Positions 22,075 through 32,650 of a stretch of DNA of 64,000 nt are shown in pieces (within the stretch, counting starts at the first letter, position 1; each line of letters starts with the position of its first letter). This stretch comes from Lineus longissimus (lineage: Eukaryota; Nemertea; Pilidiophora; Heteronemertea; Lineidae): the NCBI RefSeq assembly GCF_910592395.1, contig NC_088322.1, positions 2,792,001 to 2,856,000 of the forward strand, given 5' to 3'. The notes beneath the pieces were generated by a model. That model had not been told where the DNA came from. It saw only the letters and a program-made list of their open reading frames with translations, and searched no databases. The position numbers and the translations under genes were made by a program.

Positions 22075-22319
22075 CTCAAAAACGGTAGTTCCTCGCCGCT
22101 ATCACGAATACAAACCTATCGGGCAGTATCAACCAACTGAAGTAAGGGGCGATTATAGACTAAATGCGTGTGCCTGGTGGGGCCTTTTTATGTATGAGGA
22201 GTATTATGCAAACATAACCACTAATAAACCAATTGTCCGGCGTTGGAGAATTACGCATTATACTCAATGAGCGAGACCATAACTACACCGCTAATCGCAT
22301 ATGAATAACGAGACTGTAA

Positions 22320-22424
22320 CGATGGCTTCGAGACACAGTTGTTAATCTGATCGTTAGGGTCTCGTTAAATGTCATAACGATGTCGTTAACTGGGCATTTA
22401 ACGATGGCTTCGGGAACACCACCC
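22320..22424. promoter_or_regulatory. Harbinger right subterminal motifs and TIR
   Basis: Several TAACGATG / CTCGTTAA motifs mirror the left end and finish with the terminal inverted repeat TAACGATGGCTTCGGGAACA. CTG follows as the candidate target duplication. Confidence 0.6.
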
Positions 22425-22545
22425 CTGGTCCACATTCTGTGGTGGTGACACAGTCATTTGGATGATTTATACCATGTTGTCCCGAGCTGTTTTTTTGTTG
22501 ATTCTGGGCTACCTTGTCCTCTCACAGGCAGGTAACCCTGGTGTG

Positions 22546-22735
22546 GAGATGGCGAGTGATGCTGATTCGCCTGGTGAAGAGAAAGATTATGATGGTACGA
22601 CAGAGATAGAGAGTGATGCTGATTCGCCTGGTGTAGAGACTGATGATGAGACAGAGATGGAGAGTGATGCTGATTTGCCTGGCGTAGAGACTGATTATGA
22701 CGGTACAACGGAGATAGAGAGTGATGTTGATGGTG
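22546..22735 (+). repeat. Acidic-repeat minisatellite upstream of the pogo transposase
   Basis: About three imperfect copies of a roughly 60-bp unit (GAGAGTGATGCTGATTCGCC ...) encode SDADSPGVETD-type acidic peptides in the frame opened at 22462. That frame is different from the transposase frame that follows. Whether it is an N-terminal acidic region split by a frameshift or a separate repeat is not clear. Confidence 0.6.
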
Positions 22736-22739
22736 ATGA

Positions 22740-24138
22740 TGGAGAAGTGGCTGCAGCTCCTGTTGGTCTTCCCGAAGACACAACAGTTATACGGTTGAAT
22801 CACGACTTCGCCATGTTTTTGACTGTGAAGCTGCAATAGAGCAGGGTATGGTGCCAAGTGTTGCAGAATACGCGAGGCAATACCGATTGTCAAACACAAC
22901 GCTGAGGAGAAGGATTAGCACGCGTGAAACCCTGATGGCGCAAGCCGAGCATGATAGATTTCGTAGGCGTGTTCGGCAGGATCACGAGGGTTGCTGGCCT
23001 GAGGTAGAGGAGGCGCTGCACGAGAGGGTTCTTGATTACAGACGGCGAGCATTACCAGTTACTCCTGCTGATATGGTTAGAGATGGACTACAGCCATTCC
23101 AAGAATGGTTGAATGGTCTGGAGCCGCAGACACAACAGGAAATCAGGGAAAACAGGCCAGAAAGATCAGACTTTCGGGCATCTGCCGGATGGATTACTCA
23201 CTTTATGGACAGAAAGAGGATTTCATGTCGCAGGAAGACAAGGGACACGAGCGCCTTACCAGCTGGTGCTGATCAACAGGTTGCGAGATTTGCTAGAAAT
23301 GTGCGAAGGACCGTTACTCGAAACAATGTGGATGCTGTATTCAATATGAATGAGACATTCGCGCAATTGGATTTCCCACCTCTTTATACAGCAGCAACTA
23401 GAGGGGACAGGAATGTGGACATTAAAACTTTAAGAGCCAATCCAAAACTTGGATGTACTATCGGACTAACAATTGGGAGTAATGGTGAAAAAATGCCGGC
23501 TCACGTGGTGTTCCGTCAGCCAGGATTCATACTCGAAATCCGGGCACTTCAGGACATCCCCGAGAACACTTGTGTTACATCATCAAGATCAGGATGGGAA
23601 AAATGGGGAAACACTCCAACACTGGCTAGAAAATGTATTTTTCCCATTTATGGGAGAATTTCAAGATAATGAGAAACTGTTGCTTTTGGACCAATACCGC
23701 GCGCATATGACAGAGGAATTTTGTACGCCACTTATTGAGGCAGGGGTGTTGCTTGATAACATCCCAGCCCGATGTACCTCACTTTCTCAGCCTTTAGATT
23801 TGACGATAATGCGTGCTTTCAAATCTGCCATGAGACGGCACTGGAAAAACTGGAAACAAGAAAACACTGATGAAAACGGTGTCAGTCGTCGAATTCCTCT
23901 GTCAGATGTTTTGATTACAATCAGTCGTGCTTGGGAGGATGTGCCTGCAGACTCTGCAGCTAGGGCGTTTCAGGTGGCTGGGCTGACGCCAGATAACGAG
24001 GGTAATTTTCGAAATGTTGGTGATGAACTCCTTGAACATGATGATGAAATTGAAGCAGATGTTGACATAGAATTTGCAGATGCTGGTAACGATGCTGGTA
24101 ATGAATCTGATACTGAATCTGATGGGGAACTGATGTAG
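22740..24138 (+). pseudogene. pogo/Tigger-like transposase with frameshift and changed catalytic residue
   Basis: The first frame holds a Psq-type helix-turn-helix (FDCEAAIEQGMVPSVAEYAR, YRLSNTTLRRRI), a CENP-B-type HTH (ASAGWITHFMDRKRISCRRK) and the start of the DDE_1 domain. The first catalytic motif reads NMNETF instead of NMDET, the Asp codon being AAT at 23349-23351. Near 23596-23605 a one-base shift in an A/G run moves homology into a second frame: WLENVFFPFMGEF, LLLLDQYRAHMTEEF (second Asp), CTSLSQPLDLTIMRAFK (third Asp), and an acidic tail to a stop at 24138. Two independent lesions make it inactive. It is the gene of the 10465-24479 element. Confidence 0.88.
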
Positions 24139-24479
24139 GGTTGAGGTAAACGGATTAATAACACTTTGAACAGGTCATAGAAATTGTTGTGGTCTTGGTC
24201 TTTTAAAGTAGGTCGCGTTATGATTACACCATTTCTAACCAGCTGATCCATGTTCATGTAATGCAGGGAATAAGCAGGCAACGTCAAAAATGATTATGCC
24301 ATTAGGGCCTATCATCAGGGCATGGGGATTGCATGTTGTAGTCAACTTTAGAAGTGTCCAAAACCGCAAAAGGCTTTAATAATAGGCCTATAACTTGGCA
24401 CCCATTCTGGGCCTCTTATTTTGGGTTTTATTGGGACATAGAAATTTTTCACCACCACCAATAAAGTGTGAACTTACTG

Positions 24480-24988
24480 TATGTTAGCAAGCAGCATTCT
24501 ATTATTTGTGAACCAGCCGCATGTCACTCTGAGCTTGGCAGGTTGAGACAGACTGTTCATTTCACTATTGTTTGCCTTTTGTGAAATCTGACGACATCAA
24601 TTTCTTCTATTATTTCCTGGTGTCATCTACGCTCATCTTATGTGCGACATGCGACTGGTTTAGCGCGACTGCTGCTCTAGTTGTTGAGGACATTCAATTT
24701 GGGACATTCAGAGTGGATGAATCATCTGCCCTTCCATCTTATCCCGACCAAGGCAATATGGCATCGGACGCCTTTCAGTCGGGTGTTATTTGGTGTAAAT
24801 TCCCCCGTGTAAATCCACCATGTGTGCGGGAAGGGCAGCAATCTCGGAAAGAAGAACCCCATATCCCTTCGAACGTCATTCGATCATCCCTTCCAGCCAT
24901 TTGGGTTTGTTATGGTATGGAACAGTTCTAGAACTGTTAAAACTGTGCCGATAGACTTTGGACAGTTCTAACAATACAATAGACACCC
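24480..24988. other. TTI1 intron between pogo element and MITE
   Basis: No coding exon or bounded repeat recognised; one 119-codon open frame (24572-24931) has no recognised similarity. Confidence 0.5.
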
Positions 24989-25234
24989 TGCAAAAATAAA
25001 TTTCGGCAATTTTGAAACGACCCTTTTCACCACTTTTCACAGGCAACACTTGCTTTATGGCATAAAAGTAAAAATATACAAGCTTATTCAAGTAATTTAC
25101 TTCAACTTGTCCATGCTTTTCAATGTTCATGATATTTTGAATGTTTTTCGTGATGTTTTGATTTAAAACATGGCTTTTATGTCATGGTAAACTTACGCTG
25201 CCTCTGAAAAGATGGCCGAAATTTATTTTTCGCA
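24989..25234. mobile_element. 250-bp MITE, family 1 copy 1
   Basis: The ends TGCAAAAATAAATTTCGGC and CCGAAATTTATTTTTCGCA form inverted repeats that continue weakly for about 45 bp. The whole sequence aligns with the copy at 32651-32900, including the interior phrase CAAGYAATTTACTT. Noncoding. A clear target duplication was not seen. Confidence 0.75.
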
Positions 25235-26474
25235 TATGGTCTATAGAAGGGAATGTTCTGTCACTGTTCCAACCAATATCACATTTCAATGGTTACCTGG
25301 CCTGAAATGATTACGGGATGACAGATAGATCACGGTGATGATCAATTATAAACTAACACACCTGCATTAAAGGGGTCTTATCCACCGAATACTACATGCA
25401 CACACTACAAAGTTTTCACATTTTACCCTCTTATCTTGTTGTTGAACTAATCAAAGTAGATTCTATTTTTAAACACTGCACTGAGCTATTATTGCCCATT
25501 TCCATATTACTACCCACCCACTAGATTGGACGAAGCTCTACCATGGCAACACTCATTCCTTATTCATGTATGTGTACACTAGCAGCACATAGAGGGATAA
25601 AAGAACACAACAGGACCATTGTCTCAAAATTGAGCTCAGTTGTAAAAACAGCTGTACAAACAATGCAATATGGTGATGAATTGCTTAACTGAAAGACTAA
25701 GAAGTAAATGCAATTGGGGAGTAGAGAGCAAATGCAGCTCAGTGGCACAAGAATTGTCTGAATCGGTAGACTGGCGCCTGATCTACTGCTACCGAAAGAA
25801 AGGTTTTATTTCTGGTTTTTGAATTAAGAGGTTTTTTTTTAACTAATCTGTTTTTGCCTGCATGCAGCAAGAGTTTAAATCTATCTGTTTTAGACTCTGA
25901 ATAAGGACGAAAATGATCACAAAAAGTTGAGAATATTTGGTCACATGGCACATCATTTGACCAAATATTTTCAACTTTTTGTGATTTTTGACTTTTTTTA
26001 CATCAAGTCTAAGACGGATAATTTAGAACTGTTGATGTGATCATCATGTGTTGAATACGTTTTCATTGCTCAAGTATAGTTAGGTTATTTAATTACTCCA
26101 AATAAGGGAGTTTCGTATACATCAGTGCTTTTTTGTACATCATTGTATACCTGTTTGTTAACAAACCCTTGCCTTGGATTGGAGTATTGTAACCACAAAG
26201 CATGTGAAAGCAGCAAAACCACAACATGTTCCTGCTGTAGTGGAATCCGGCCCTCATATCTGGGTTTTGTGACAATTTTAAAACATTTCCTCTTGAACTA
26301 AGGTGTTGTGTCAATTTACCCAAGGAAGATGTTGAATGCCCAAATCAGACCTGGCAATGTGCCGAAACTACCCCAAATAAAGGAGTAGGCAGCTCTGCCA
26401 TGGCCCCAACTGTGGGGATAGAAAAGTTAATTCAGTATCTTAGTCAATTTAGTAAAACCTCCTGAAATTCTCAC
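25235..26474. other. TTI1 intron, no recognised feature
   Basis: AT-rich sequence. ATTTGGTCAC near 25938 and a complementary ACCAAATATTTTCAACTTTTTGTGA phrase near 25960-25985 form a local inverted repeat of about 25 bp (AAAAAGTTGAGAATATTTGG at 25920-25940). Otherwise nothing was seen. Confidence 0.5.
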
Positions 26475-26600
26475 CCATATTCGCCGTCCTCTCTTCCACG
26501 ATGTTGGGGTCACCACAGCAGAGTTCCACCACCTGCATCAGAGACCAGCCCAGGCGTCGGATATGAGAGCAGGAGTTGAACATGTCACTCATGTTAGGGC
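26475..26600 (-). CDS. TTI1: TTI1 exon, GPNMSDMFNSCSHIRRL...VEERTANM
   Basis: This 126-nt minus-strand exon has acceptor TATTTTAAG|GCCCTAAC and donor AATATGG|GTGAGA. It enters with two nucleotides that complete Gly after the 29057-29113 exon, and leaves one. It encodes GPNMSDMFNSCSHIRRLGWS, LMQVVELCCGDPNIVEE and RTANM. The joined sequence LLSGYLKILGPNMSDMFNS matches the conserved TTI1 'LLlGYLklLGp.i...Lns..hl.rLs.aL.qvlEl' block. The next exon downstream is about 16.5 kb away, beyond the transposon nest. Confidence 0.87.
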
Positions 26601-27263
26601 CTTAAAATAAAATGTGAGACCTTTTCATATCAGACTTGTAAGTCAAGTTATATAGAGTATTCCTCAAGTGGATGCATGTAACTGAATGACACCAAGCACA
26701 TTTTAAAGCTGACCTGAAAAGCTTTTATTAACATTTTAACTTTGGGTATAAATAATAGGGCATAACATAAGAAACACAAGTGTGAAAACCGCATAAAAAA
26801 CAAACTACTCATCTTAAAGTTATAGCAGTATGTACTTCAAACATAGAACAAATTGATGAAGTACATTGTGCTCTACCGAAATAAAGTTTTGATAGTTTCA
26901 TGGTTATATTTCAATTACCTTGTCACAGGTACGAGCTTTTATAGTGAACATGTTCATGTCAAATTTTAAAATCTAGGCATGAAACCATAAAAAACTATTT
27001 CAGTACAGCAAAAAGCACATCATCAGTTGGTTCTTCCCGCACCACCTGGAATGTTTGAATTTTCTACCTGCCATAACTGGAATATGGGTAGTTCGATATT
27101 TATGCGGTTTTCACCATTGTGTTTGTTATCTCATACTCATGCCCTATTATTTTTTTCCAAATTTAAAAAGTGTTGCAGGTGATCTTTAAACCCATTTCAA
27201 AATTTTCAAATTGCAGTGTTGTACACTTTTTATTATAAAAGAAATAATGAAGCAGATAGCATA

Positions 27264-27772
27264 CCTGCCAACCCCTGATTACCCCTTCAGGACTTTTTTC
27301 TGTAGATTTAAATTTTTTTTCGGACTTTTGGGGGGTCCTTCAGGACTCTCAAGTCGCGAATCAGATTACTGTAAAATCAAACGCATTGCAGCTGCCTATC
27401 TCATGTACAGCAAGAATCTAGGTCAATTTGGCAAAACAACAGTGATTGTTACATAAATGCATGCGTAAATCGACAAGAAGAATCAAGTGAAATCCGCCAT
27501 TATTGATGGTTACCAGGCTTGCACAACGCAGAGAAAAATGAAACTTGAACACGCAATGGAAAAGCCCAGTGCTCATAAATGAATATGCGAGATAGTTGCG
27601 CGAGACTGACATTTGCACACGGAAATCAACGGAACGACCGAAAATCAAAATGACGGAACACAATAAGTTCGAAACCGGACTTTTAAAGGGGTTATTCGTA
27701 CTTTCCGGACTGGGGGGGGGGGGTTTGGCGGATTTCTGGACTAAATAAGAAAAATACGGATGGGTTGGCAGG
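27264..27772. mobile_element. 509-bp MITE with TA target
   Basis: Inverted ends CCTGCCAACCC and GGGTTGGCAGG are bordered by TA (27262-27263 and 27773-27774). The interior is noncoding and contains inward-facing CAGGACTTTT / AGTCCGG phrases and a poly-G run (27711-27723). TA borders suggest a Tc1/mariner-type origin. Confidence 0.68.
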
Positions 27773-29056
27773 TATGAGATAACAAAATTCATTGATCAAT
27801 GTGCAGTCCACACAAAATACCAAGGGCTTTAGGTAAGCTTTCAATGCGACCATTCGGTACCATGAAAACAATCAGAAAGTAAAGAAGATGTCGTGACTGC
27901 AAATTCTAAAATATTTCCCAACCGATGGCAGCAAAAAGTTGCCAATAAGTCCAGGAAAGACACACTAATGCAAGTACTTTATGAAAGTCCCTCCTAACGT
28001 GAGAATCTTCGCAAAGATTATGGGAAAATATCTGGTTCATGATGACACAGTGGCAATGCAAAGAGAAGAAATCCCTTTTTTGAGACAAAAGTTTCAGACT
28101 TACTAGCGCAATAGAAACTAGAATTGTAAGTTGAGTCGCCACTGTGAGGCGCGTGTGTGTCAGGCTGTGCGTAAACCCGCATCTGTTGAAATGTGAACAT
28201 TTTGGGGACATCTAGGCTTGAAACGCATTTTTCAACGAGTAGCAATTTTGCTAATCAAAGTCGGAAATGGATTAGGTTTGGAGATTGATTAGCAACTGTC
28301 TACAATTTACAACTATTTTTATAGCATGACAAAATGATGCCCCTTCTTCTAAAAAGCCCAGAGCAAAATCCATAATTACTATGTGTAAGAAGTTCAAATC
28401 TCCCGCCACTGAGACTTTTCAGCGACCAAGATTAATGCCAAAAGAATTTTTTGGAAAATCACTCAAACTCGTTTATTAAGTTGTCACAGACATAAGAAAC
28501 AGTCATTAAATGTTGTTTAGAACAGATTAAATACCATTCCAAACTTTTGAAAGCTTTAGGGAGATTTGCTTGTGTCAAAATCGATGTACAACATACACTA
28601 TGTAGATACATCGTAAATCATCGCTGTATAGACACCATGCATTAATGTACACAAACTCGTACTGGGACTCGGTGTCAGCAGACAGACCGCAAAATAGCAT
28701 GCATTGTATACACTGTAAGCATGTGTAACTGCTTTTAGGTACCGTGGTACCGGTTGAGATAGAGGTTTGTTCTATGTATTGCCTCTATGTAGTCCTCTGT
28801 GTATTTTTCGCACTGGAGCCCAGATTTTCTCGATCGAAATACAGACAAGCCTCGCTTTATTGATGTTTTCTAATCCCTTGCTGTCTTTACATACATACAC
28901 AACTTCCACCTGGAGGCAAGAGTGTGCTGGAATAATTTTCTTGTCGAGAACAATGCCCTAGTACAAAAGTCTCGGCCTACGGCGGAGACTAATAATTTTG
29001 GGAAGAAATGCAAATCTCAGAAAGTGTGTCCAACAATGCAATATAAATGTACCAAC
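27773..29056. other. TTI1 intron, no recognised feature
   Basis: No further TTI1 exon is needed here by phase, and none was seen. The open frames are short and unlike known families. Confidence 0.5.
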
Positions 29057-29113
29057 CTAATATTTTTAAGTATCCACTGAGCAACCGAACTGTCTTCAGC
29101 TTCTCCTCATCAT
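29057..29113 (-). CDS. TTI1: TTI1 57-nt exon, DDEEKLKTVRLLSGYLKIL
   Basis: This is a small minus-strand exon with acceptor TGTCTTTCAG|ATGATG and donor ATATTAG|GTTGGT. Two entering nucleotides complete Asp and one is left for the next exon. It encodes DDEEKLKTVRLLSGYLKIL, which reads directly on from LPRLIRTA in the upstream exon and into GPNMSDMF in the downstream exon. Despite its size the call is strong, because phases match on both sides and the block is characteristic of TTI1. Confidence 0.86.
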
Positions 29114-29371
29114 CTGAAAGACACCATCATCACACATATCATTTATCTGTGCATCATCATAAAGCATTCTCCCAGGCAAAGAGAAACACCTCACCCAGCT
29201 TAACCATTCAAAATGCCAACAACCCTGAACAGCAATAGAATTGACACATAATGGCAAACTGATTGATGAAGTAAATATTTCATACTTCTCAACTCAGTCC
29301 AAAAAATATCACGCAAAGCCACTGACATCTGGATAGAGACGTGTTTATGAGTCTGATAGGGGGACATTTAC

Positions 29372-30629
29372 CAGCAGTCCGGATTAACCTTGGCAGTGTT
29401 GTAGGGCTTGTGGTATTCGACTCGATGACTCGACGACGCGATGGCTCGATGACGCGATCGTTGCTATGGATTTTGCTAAAATACGGAATCCCATGATCCT
29501 GGTCTCCGGGCTACCGCTGCAACAGCAGAGGTTTTAGCTCGGCCTTCCCATACCCAGCTACGGTATGTAGAAGGATGTGCCCCCCCCCCCCCCCCCCAGC
29601 CATGGCCACTGAAGATTGGTCCCCGCGATTGATTTTGATATTTAAAGGACTCGCGGAAGTTTCATAGCATGCAAAATGACCGGAGATTTAATTGACAAAC
29701 AAGCTTCTAGTGGCCAATGTCAGATGTCATGTGGTAGTCTGTCAACAATCGGAATTTCGCATATGTGCAGTTTTTTAGACTCAGTCACTCAGTCCCTCTT
29801 CCGCCCCTTGACATCTGCCCCCCCCCCCCCCCCAATACATCAGCCCCTATACATGCTTTCCGAAATTGGTGGCTTGCATTGGAACTAACTTTTTCCCCTT
29901 GTCCGTCATTAAAGGCATCCAAGTGTGTTGGTCAACCATGACTATCTCCTTTGTCCCTCCACCACAGGCCTAGTTTCCCCTTATGACATCACTATTTCGG
30001 ACACTCAGCGCCCCATTTCTGGAAAGGTGTATAGGACATTTAATATTGCCGTGCTGAACGGATATCCAGAGCCAACCTTGTCTCCAGGAACTCGCGTGTC
30101 ATTTTAACATTGGAATTTCTGCTCGTAAAGAACCTGGGTAGGAGGTTGATCTGAACCAGCTATATTTAGGTGTATTCAGCTGTATTGACGGTAAGCTTGC
30201 ATAGCAACATGGCGCATGGTTTTATCAAAAATGCAAACTTGTAGGAAACGAAAAATGGTCGGATTAGATACGGTGAAAACAGCTGGAAAGGGGTTGGTAA
30301 TGATCAGTTCTTTTTTATTTTCCTCCACTTATGATTCTATGTATAAATTACAGTCCAGGCAGTGATATTCTTTAAAAAGATTCCAACTTGATCGCGTCAT
30401 CGAGTCATCGCGTCGTCGAGTCATCGAGTCGAATACCACAAGCCGTGTTGTAGCCAGTGTGTGCAAGTTCTCCTCCAACAGTTCAACTAGCGATTTCACT
30501 CCCTCTCTTGTCTGGCGACTCCTATATTCCTCCAGCACTTTCTCACTTCTCTTGCACACATTGGGGTAATCATCAGTAGTCAAGCCAACAATCACCTCCA
30601 GCAGCTTGGGGATACTTCCTTTCAGAGTT
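29372..30629 (-). pseudogene. TTI1: TTI1 exon interrupted by a 1.04-kb transposon
   Basis: On the minus strand the exon opens at 30629 (acceptor ATATTTGCAG|AACTCTG, one nucleotide completing a codon). It reads TLKGSIPKLLEVIVGLTTDD, then YPNVCKRSEKVLEEYRSRQ and LLEENLHTLATT. There a TIR element (29405-30444) intervenes, flanked by the 9-bp duplication GTGTTGTAG (plus-strand reading). The coding sequence resumes after the second duplication as LPRLIRTA, to donor ACTGCTG|GTAAAT at 29372, in phase with the next exon. Read through, the insertion adds about 36 foreign residues and a stop. Without it the exon would be 209 nt and perfectly TTI1-like. Either this haplotype is broken or the element is spliced out. 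Confidence 0.87.
29405..30444. mobile_element. 1.04-kb TIR element with 9-bp duplication in a TTI1 exon (Mutator-like)
   Basis: The ends are GGCTTGTGGTATTCGACTCG and its reverse complement. The inverted repeat extends 54 bp with one mismatch and is rich in ATGACTCGACGACGCGAT phrases. GTGTTGTAG flanks both sides (29396-29404 and 30445-30453). The interior is noncoding, with two poly-C tracts (about 29581-29597 and 29819-29832). A 9-bp duplication and long TIR are typical of Mutator-like elements. The near-perfect TIRs and exact duplication suggest a recent insertion. Confidence 0.88.
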
Positions 30630-31815
30630 CTGCAAATATACGGTAAAACCTCCTACGAGTTGGGAATACTGCATGTGATTTTGTCCAAGGTATGGTTGTT
30701 TGAGCTGGTGATCAACCTATCAGTGTGAGTGGCAAGTGAATCACTTCAGTGGTTGAACCACTACAAGGACGCCACATAACATGAACATATTCGATGTTTG
30801 AATGGCTGCAGTCAACTGAATCTATCACAACGTCAGCGTTCTCCAACCCCATTAATCGCCATGGCGGGCGGCCATGGCGAGATCGTAGGCCGCCATCTTG
30901 AAAATTTCCAGTGACTCGCCCGCCAAGTTGCAATCCTTTGCCGCCTTGCCGGATTTTTCACCCGCCAAGCCAAATAAAATTGAAATCACGTATCACACAT
31001 CTTCTCGTTTGATCCCGTTGTACCCTGTATATTAATTGAAAGAGACTGCTTATTTTACGCCGACAGCTATTATCATCCACCTACAAACACACTTGTTTAG
31101 TCTACGATCTCTTTTTATCATAATTAAAAACAACCGTCCCCGCTCTGCCGCTAGCCGATCGTACAGGTGCGCTTTTGTCCACTCCCTTGACCTCGTTGCC
31201 AAGGCTACGGGTGATTGTTATTGGCCGACCGTCGTCAGCCGGAACACGTGGATAATAATGGCAGTACTTCGGGCAGTGCAGTTGAGTTGGGCGCACGAAG
31301 TGGATATCGCTACTGACTGGGTAGGCCTGCATATTTTTATTCTATTGGTTGGATACTGCCAGCCCGGCGGTTTTGCGACTTTCAGTCTGTTCTCTCCGCG
31401 TCTGGCGCTCAAAGCTTCCATCGCACACATGCCCAGTGTCGAAGTGTCAGAAATGCCCAGTGTCGAAGCTACGATAAAAACGTCCAATTCATCTCCTCAG
31501 GTGCCAGGAAATTACGTCTAAGCCTCCCAAATTTTGGAAGTTTTCTGGGGGAGTACCCCCGGACCCCTCATTTGCGGAACCAAACCCAGCAGCACACATC
31601 AGTGCTTAGCTTGAGCCCATTGTTGTCAGTCCTCTGTTGTCTATCAATAGCCTTTGGGTTACGCTGCAGACTTCAGACAGGTCGAAGTGGGACAAAAAGA
31701 GATTCATTTCTTTCGCCTTTCTGAGCTGTTTTGATGTGACAACCAAAGAACCTCCAGCACTGTCTTTCCTTTTATTATTATTGTTCGCGCCTAAATTGTG
31801 AATTGACCGACTAGT
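30630..31815. other. Sequence upstream of the first recognised TTI1 exon
   Basis: The next upstream TTI1 exon (phase 2 donor) should lie in this direction but was not found. A 161-codon plus-strand open frame (31036-31521) and a minus-strand frame ending near 31606 (KRKDSAGGSLVVTSKQLRKA...) have no recognised family. The phrase CTGGGGGAGTACCCCCGGAC at 31546-31565 looks like a repeat remnant. Confidence 0.4.
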
Positions 31816-31849
31816 TATGGTTCCCGATCCAGTAAGATCGGGAACCATA
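31816..31849. repeat. 14-bp perfect hairpin
   Basis: TATGGTTCCCGATC and GATCGGGAACCATA are exact reverse complements separated by six bases, located just before a (GT)n tract. Confidence 0.85.
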
Positions 31850-31868
31850 TTGTTTCTGGTCATGGTGT

Positions 31869-31913
31869 CTGTGTGTGTGTGTGTGTGTGCGTGTGTGTGT
31901 GTGTGTGTGTGTG
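31869..31913 (+). repeat. (GT)n microsatellite
   Basis: A dinucleotide GT tract of about 45 bp with one C substitution. Confidence 0.95.
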
Positions 31914-31924
31914 GGTGCGTTTGT

Positions 31925-32190
31925 ATATGGTCCCAAATGGGGACGAGTATATATTTCCTCACCTTCCAAATGCGGACCCCCCGCCAAATGGGGACGTCCC
32001 CATTTGGATTTTCATTTTTTACCTGCATCTGGGGACGAAATACGACCGTTAAAAATGTGCCTGCACAATTCTGGCGACGTCCCCAAATATACCATGTTGT
32101 ACGGTTACAATGGTTCCACACTTTGACACCACGTGGCGTATCAACGCAGGTGCCACACTCACGATTCTGGGGATGTCCACGATTGCTTTA
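31925..32190. repeat. GGGGAC-palindrome family member
   Basis: Contains CCCAAATGGGGACG, then a perfect 24-bp palindrome (31984-32007; CCAAATGGGGAC followed by its reverse complement), then further GGGGACG / GTCCCC phrases to about 32175. Related copies are at 35430-35740, 37435-37465, 46540-48830, 51540-52150 and 52980-53530. Confidence 0.7.
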
Positions 32191-32650
32191 AGCACTACAT
32201 ATGACGTCATGGTGTAGCGAAATCGACGCGGTAAATCACCTCACGTGTTTGCGCTCTTCACGTGTCACCATTTTTGCTGTTTTGTTTGTTTTCCAAATTT
32301 ATAAGAGTACCGTATATCGGAGTATCAATGAACGAGATCCACCGAAAGGTAAGCTATGAATGATTATGTTAGTCGTCATTTGTAGGACTATGATAACTTT
32401 TTCTCAGCCTACCGGTATCAGTTCAAGGGGAGGCTTGTTTCTGACAATGACATGTAGGTTGGTTGGCTAGCCTAAAGAAATAGATTCACCTGCCGCCATG
32501 TCCCGAAATCGAAATGTTGTACACTACGATGTGGGCCTACCATGTATGTAGGCTATTGTAAAAACAAAATAATACAGGTTTTAAAACCCAAACCTTTTCT
32601 TTTTCATAAAAGTGCAAGCTCTAGTGAACTCACGTAGGCCTTTTACATGA

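Larger units (their letters stand above)
10698..22424 (+). mobile_element. PIF/Harbinger transposon, interrupted by two later insertions
   Basis: The terminal inverted repeats are GGGTGGTGTTCCCGAAGCCA plus TCGTTA at the left, and their reverse complement at the right. Subterminal regions (10715-10860 and 22320-22405) carry many CATCGTTA/TTAACGATG motifs. The element has the two convergent genes of Harbingers: a DDE transposase (+) and a Myb/SANT-like protein (-). The right flank is CTG and the left flank TTG. Zebrafish Harbinger elements are reported to favour CWG targets, so this is probably a CTG duplication with one mutation. Subtracting the nested insertions leaves about 3.4 kb, a usual Harbinger length. 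Confidence 0.9.
10465..24479 (+). mobile_element. pogo/Tigger-type DNA transposon, outer shell of the nest
   Basis: The left end CAGTAAGTTCACAGTTTATC and the right end, whose reverse complement is CAGTAAGTTCACACTTTATT, form imperfect inverted repeats. They continue through GGTGGTGAA into about 45 bp of weaker match. Both ends abut TA (10463-10464 and 24480-24481), the Tc1/mariner/pogo target. A pogo-like transposase pseudogene lies at 22740-24138. Removing the Harbinger insertion (10698-22427) leaves about 2.3 kb, a normal length for pogo/Tigger elements. The element lies in a TTI1 intron, transcribed opposite to TTI1. Confidence 0.85.

Noticed and set aside
22462-22839. Frame starting MIYTMLSRAVFLLILGYLVL as a secreted protein
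   Set aside because: The signal-peptide look comes from sequence inside the pogo element upstream of the transposase; the rest is an acidic minisatellite, and the real transposase homology is in another frame.
24989-25234. Conserved noncoding element shared with 32651-32900
   Set aside because: Inverted terminal repeats and the second copy show that it is a MITE rather than conserved regulatory DNA.
31036-31521. 161-codon plus-strand open frame
   Set aside because: No recognisable domain, the opening part is low-complexity, there are overlapping frames on the other strand of similar length, and it ends in a repeat-like CTGGGGGAGTACCCCC phrase.
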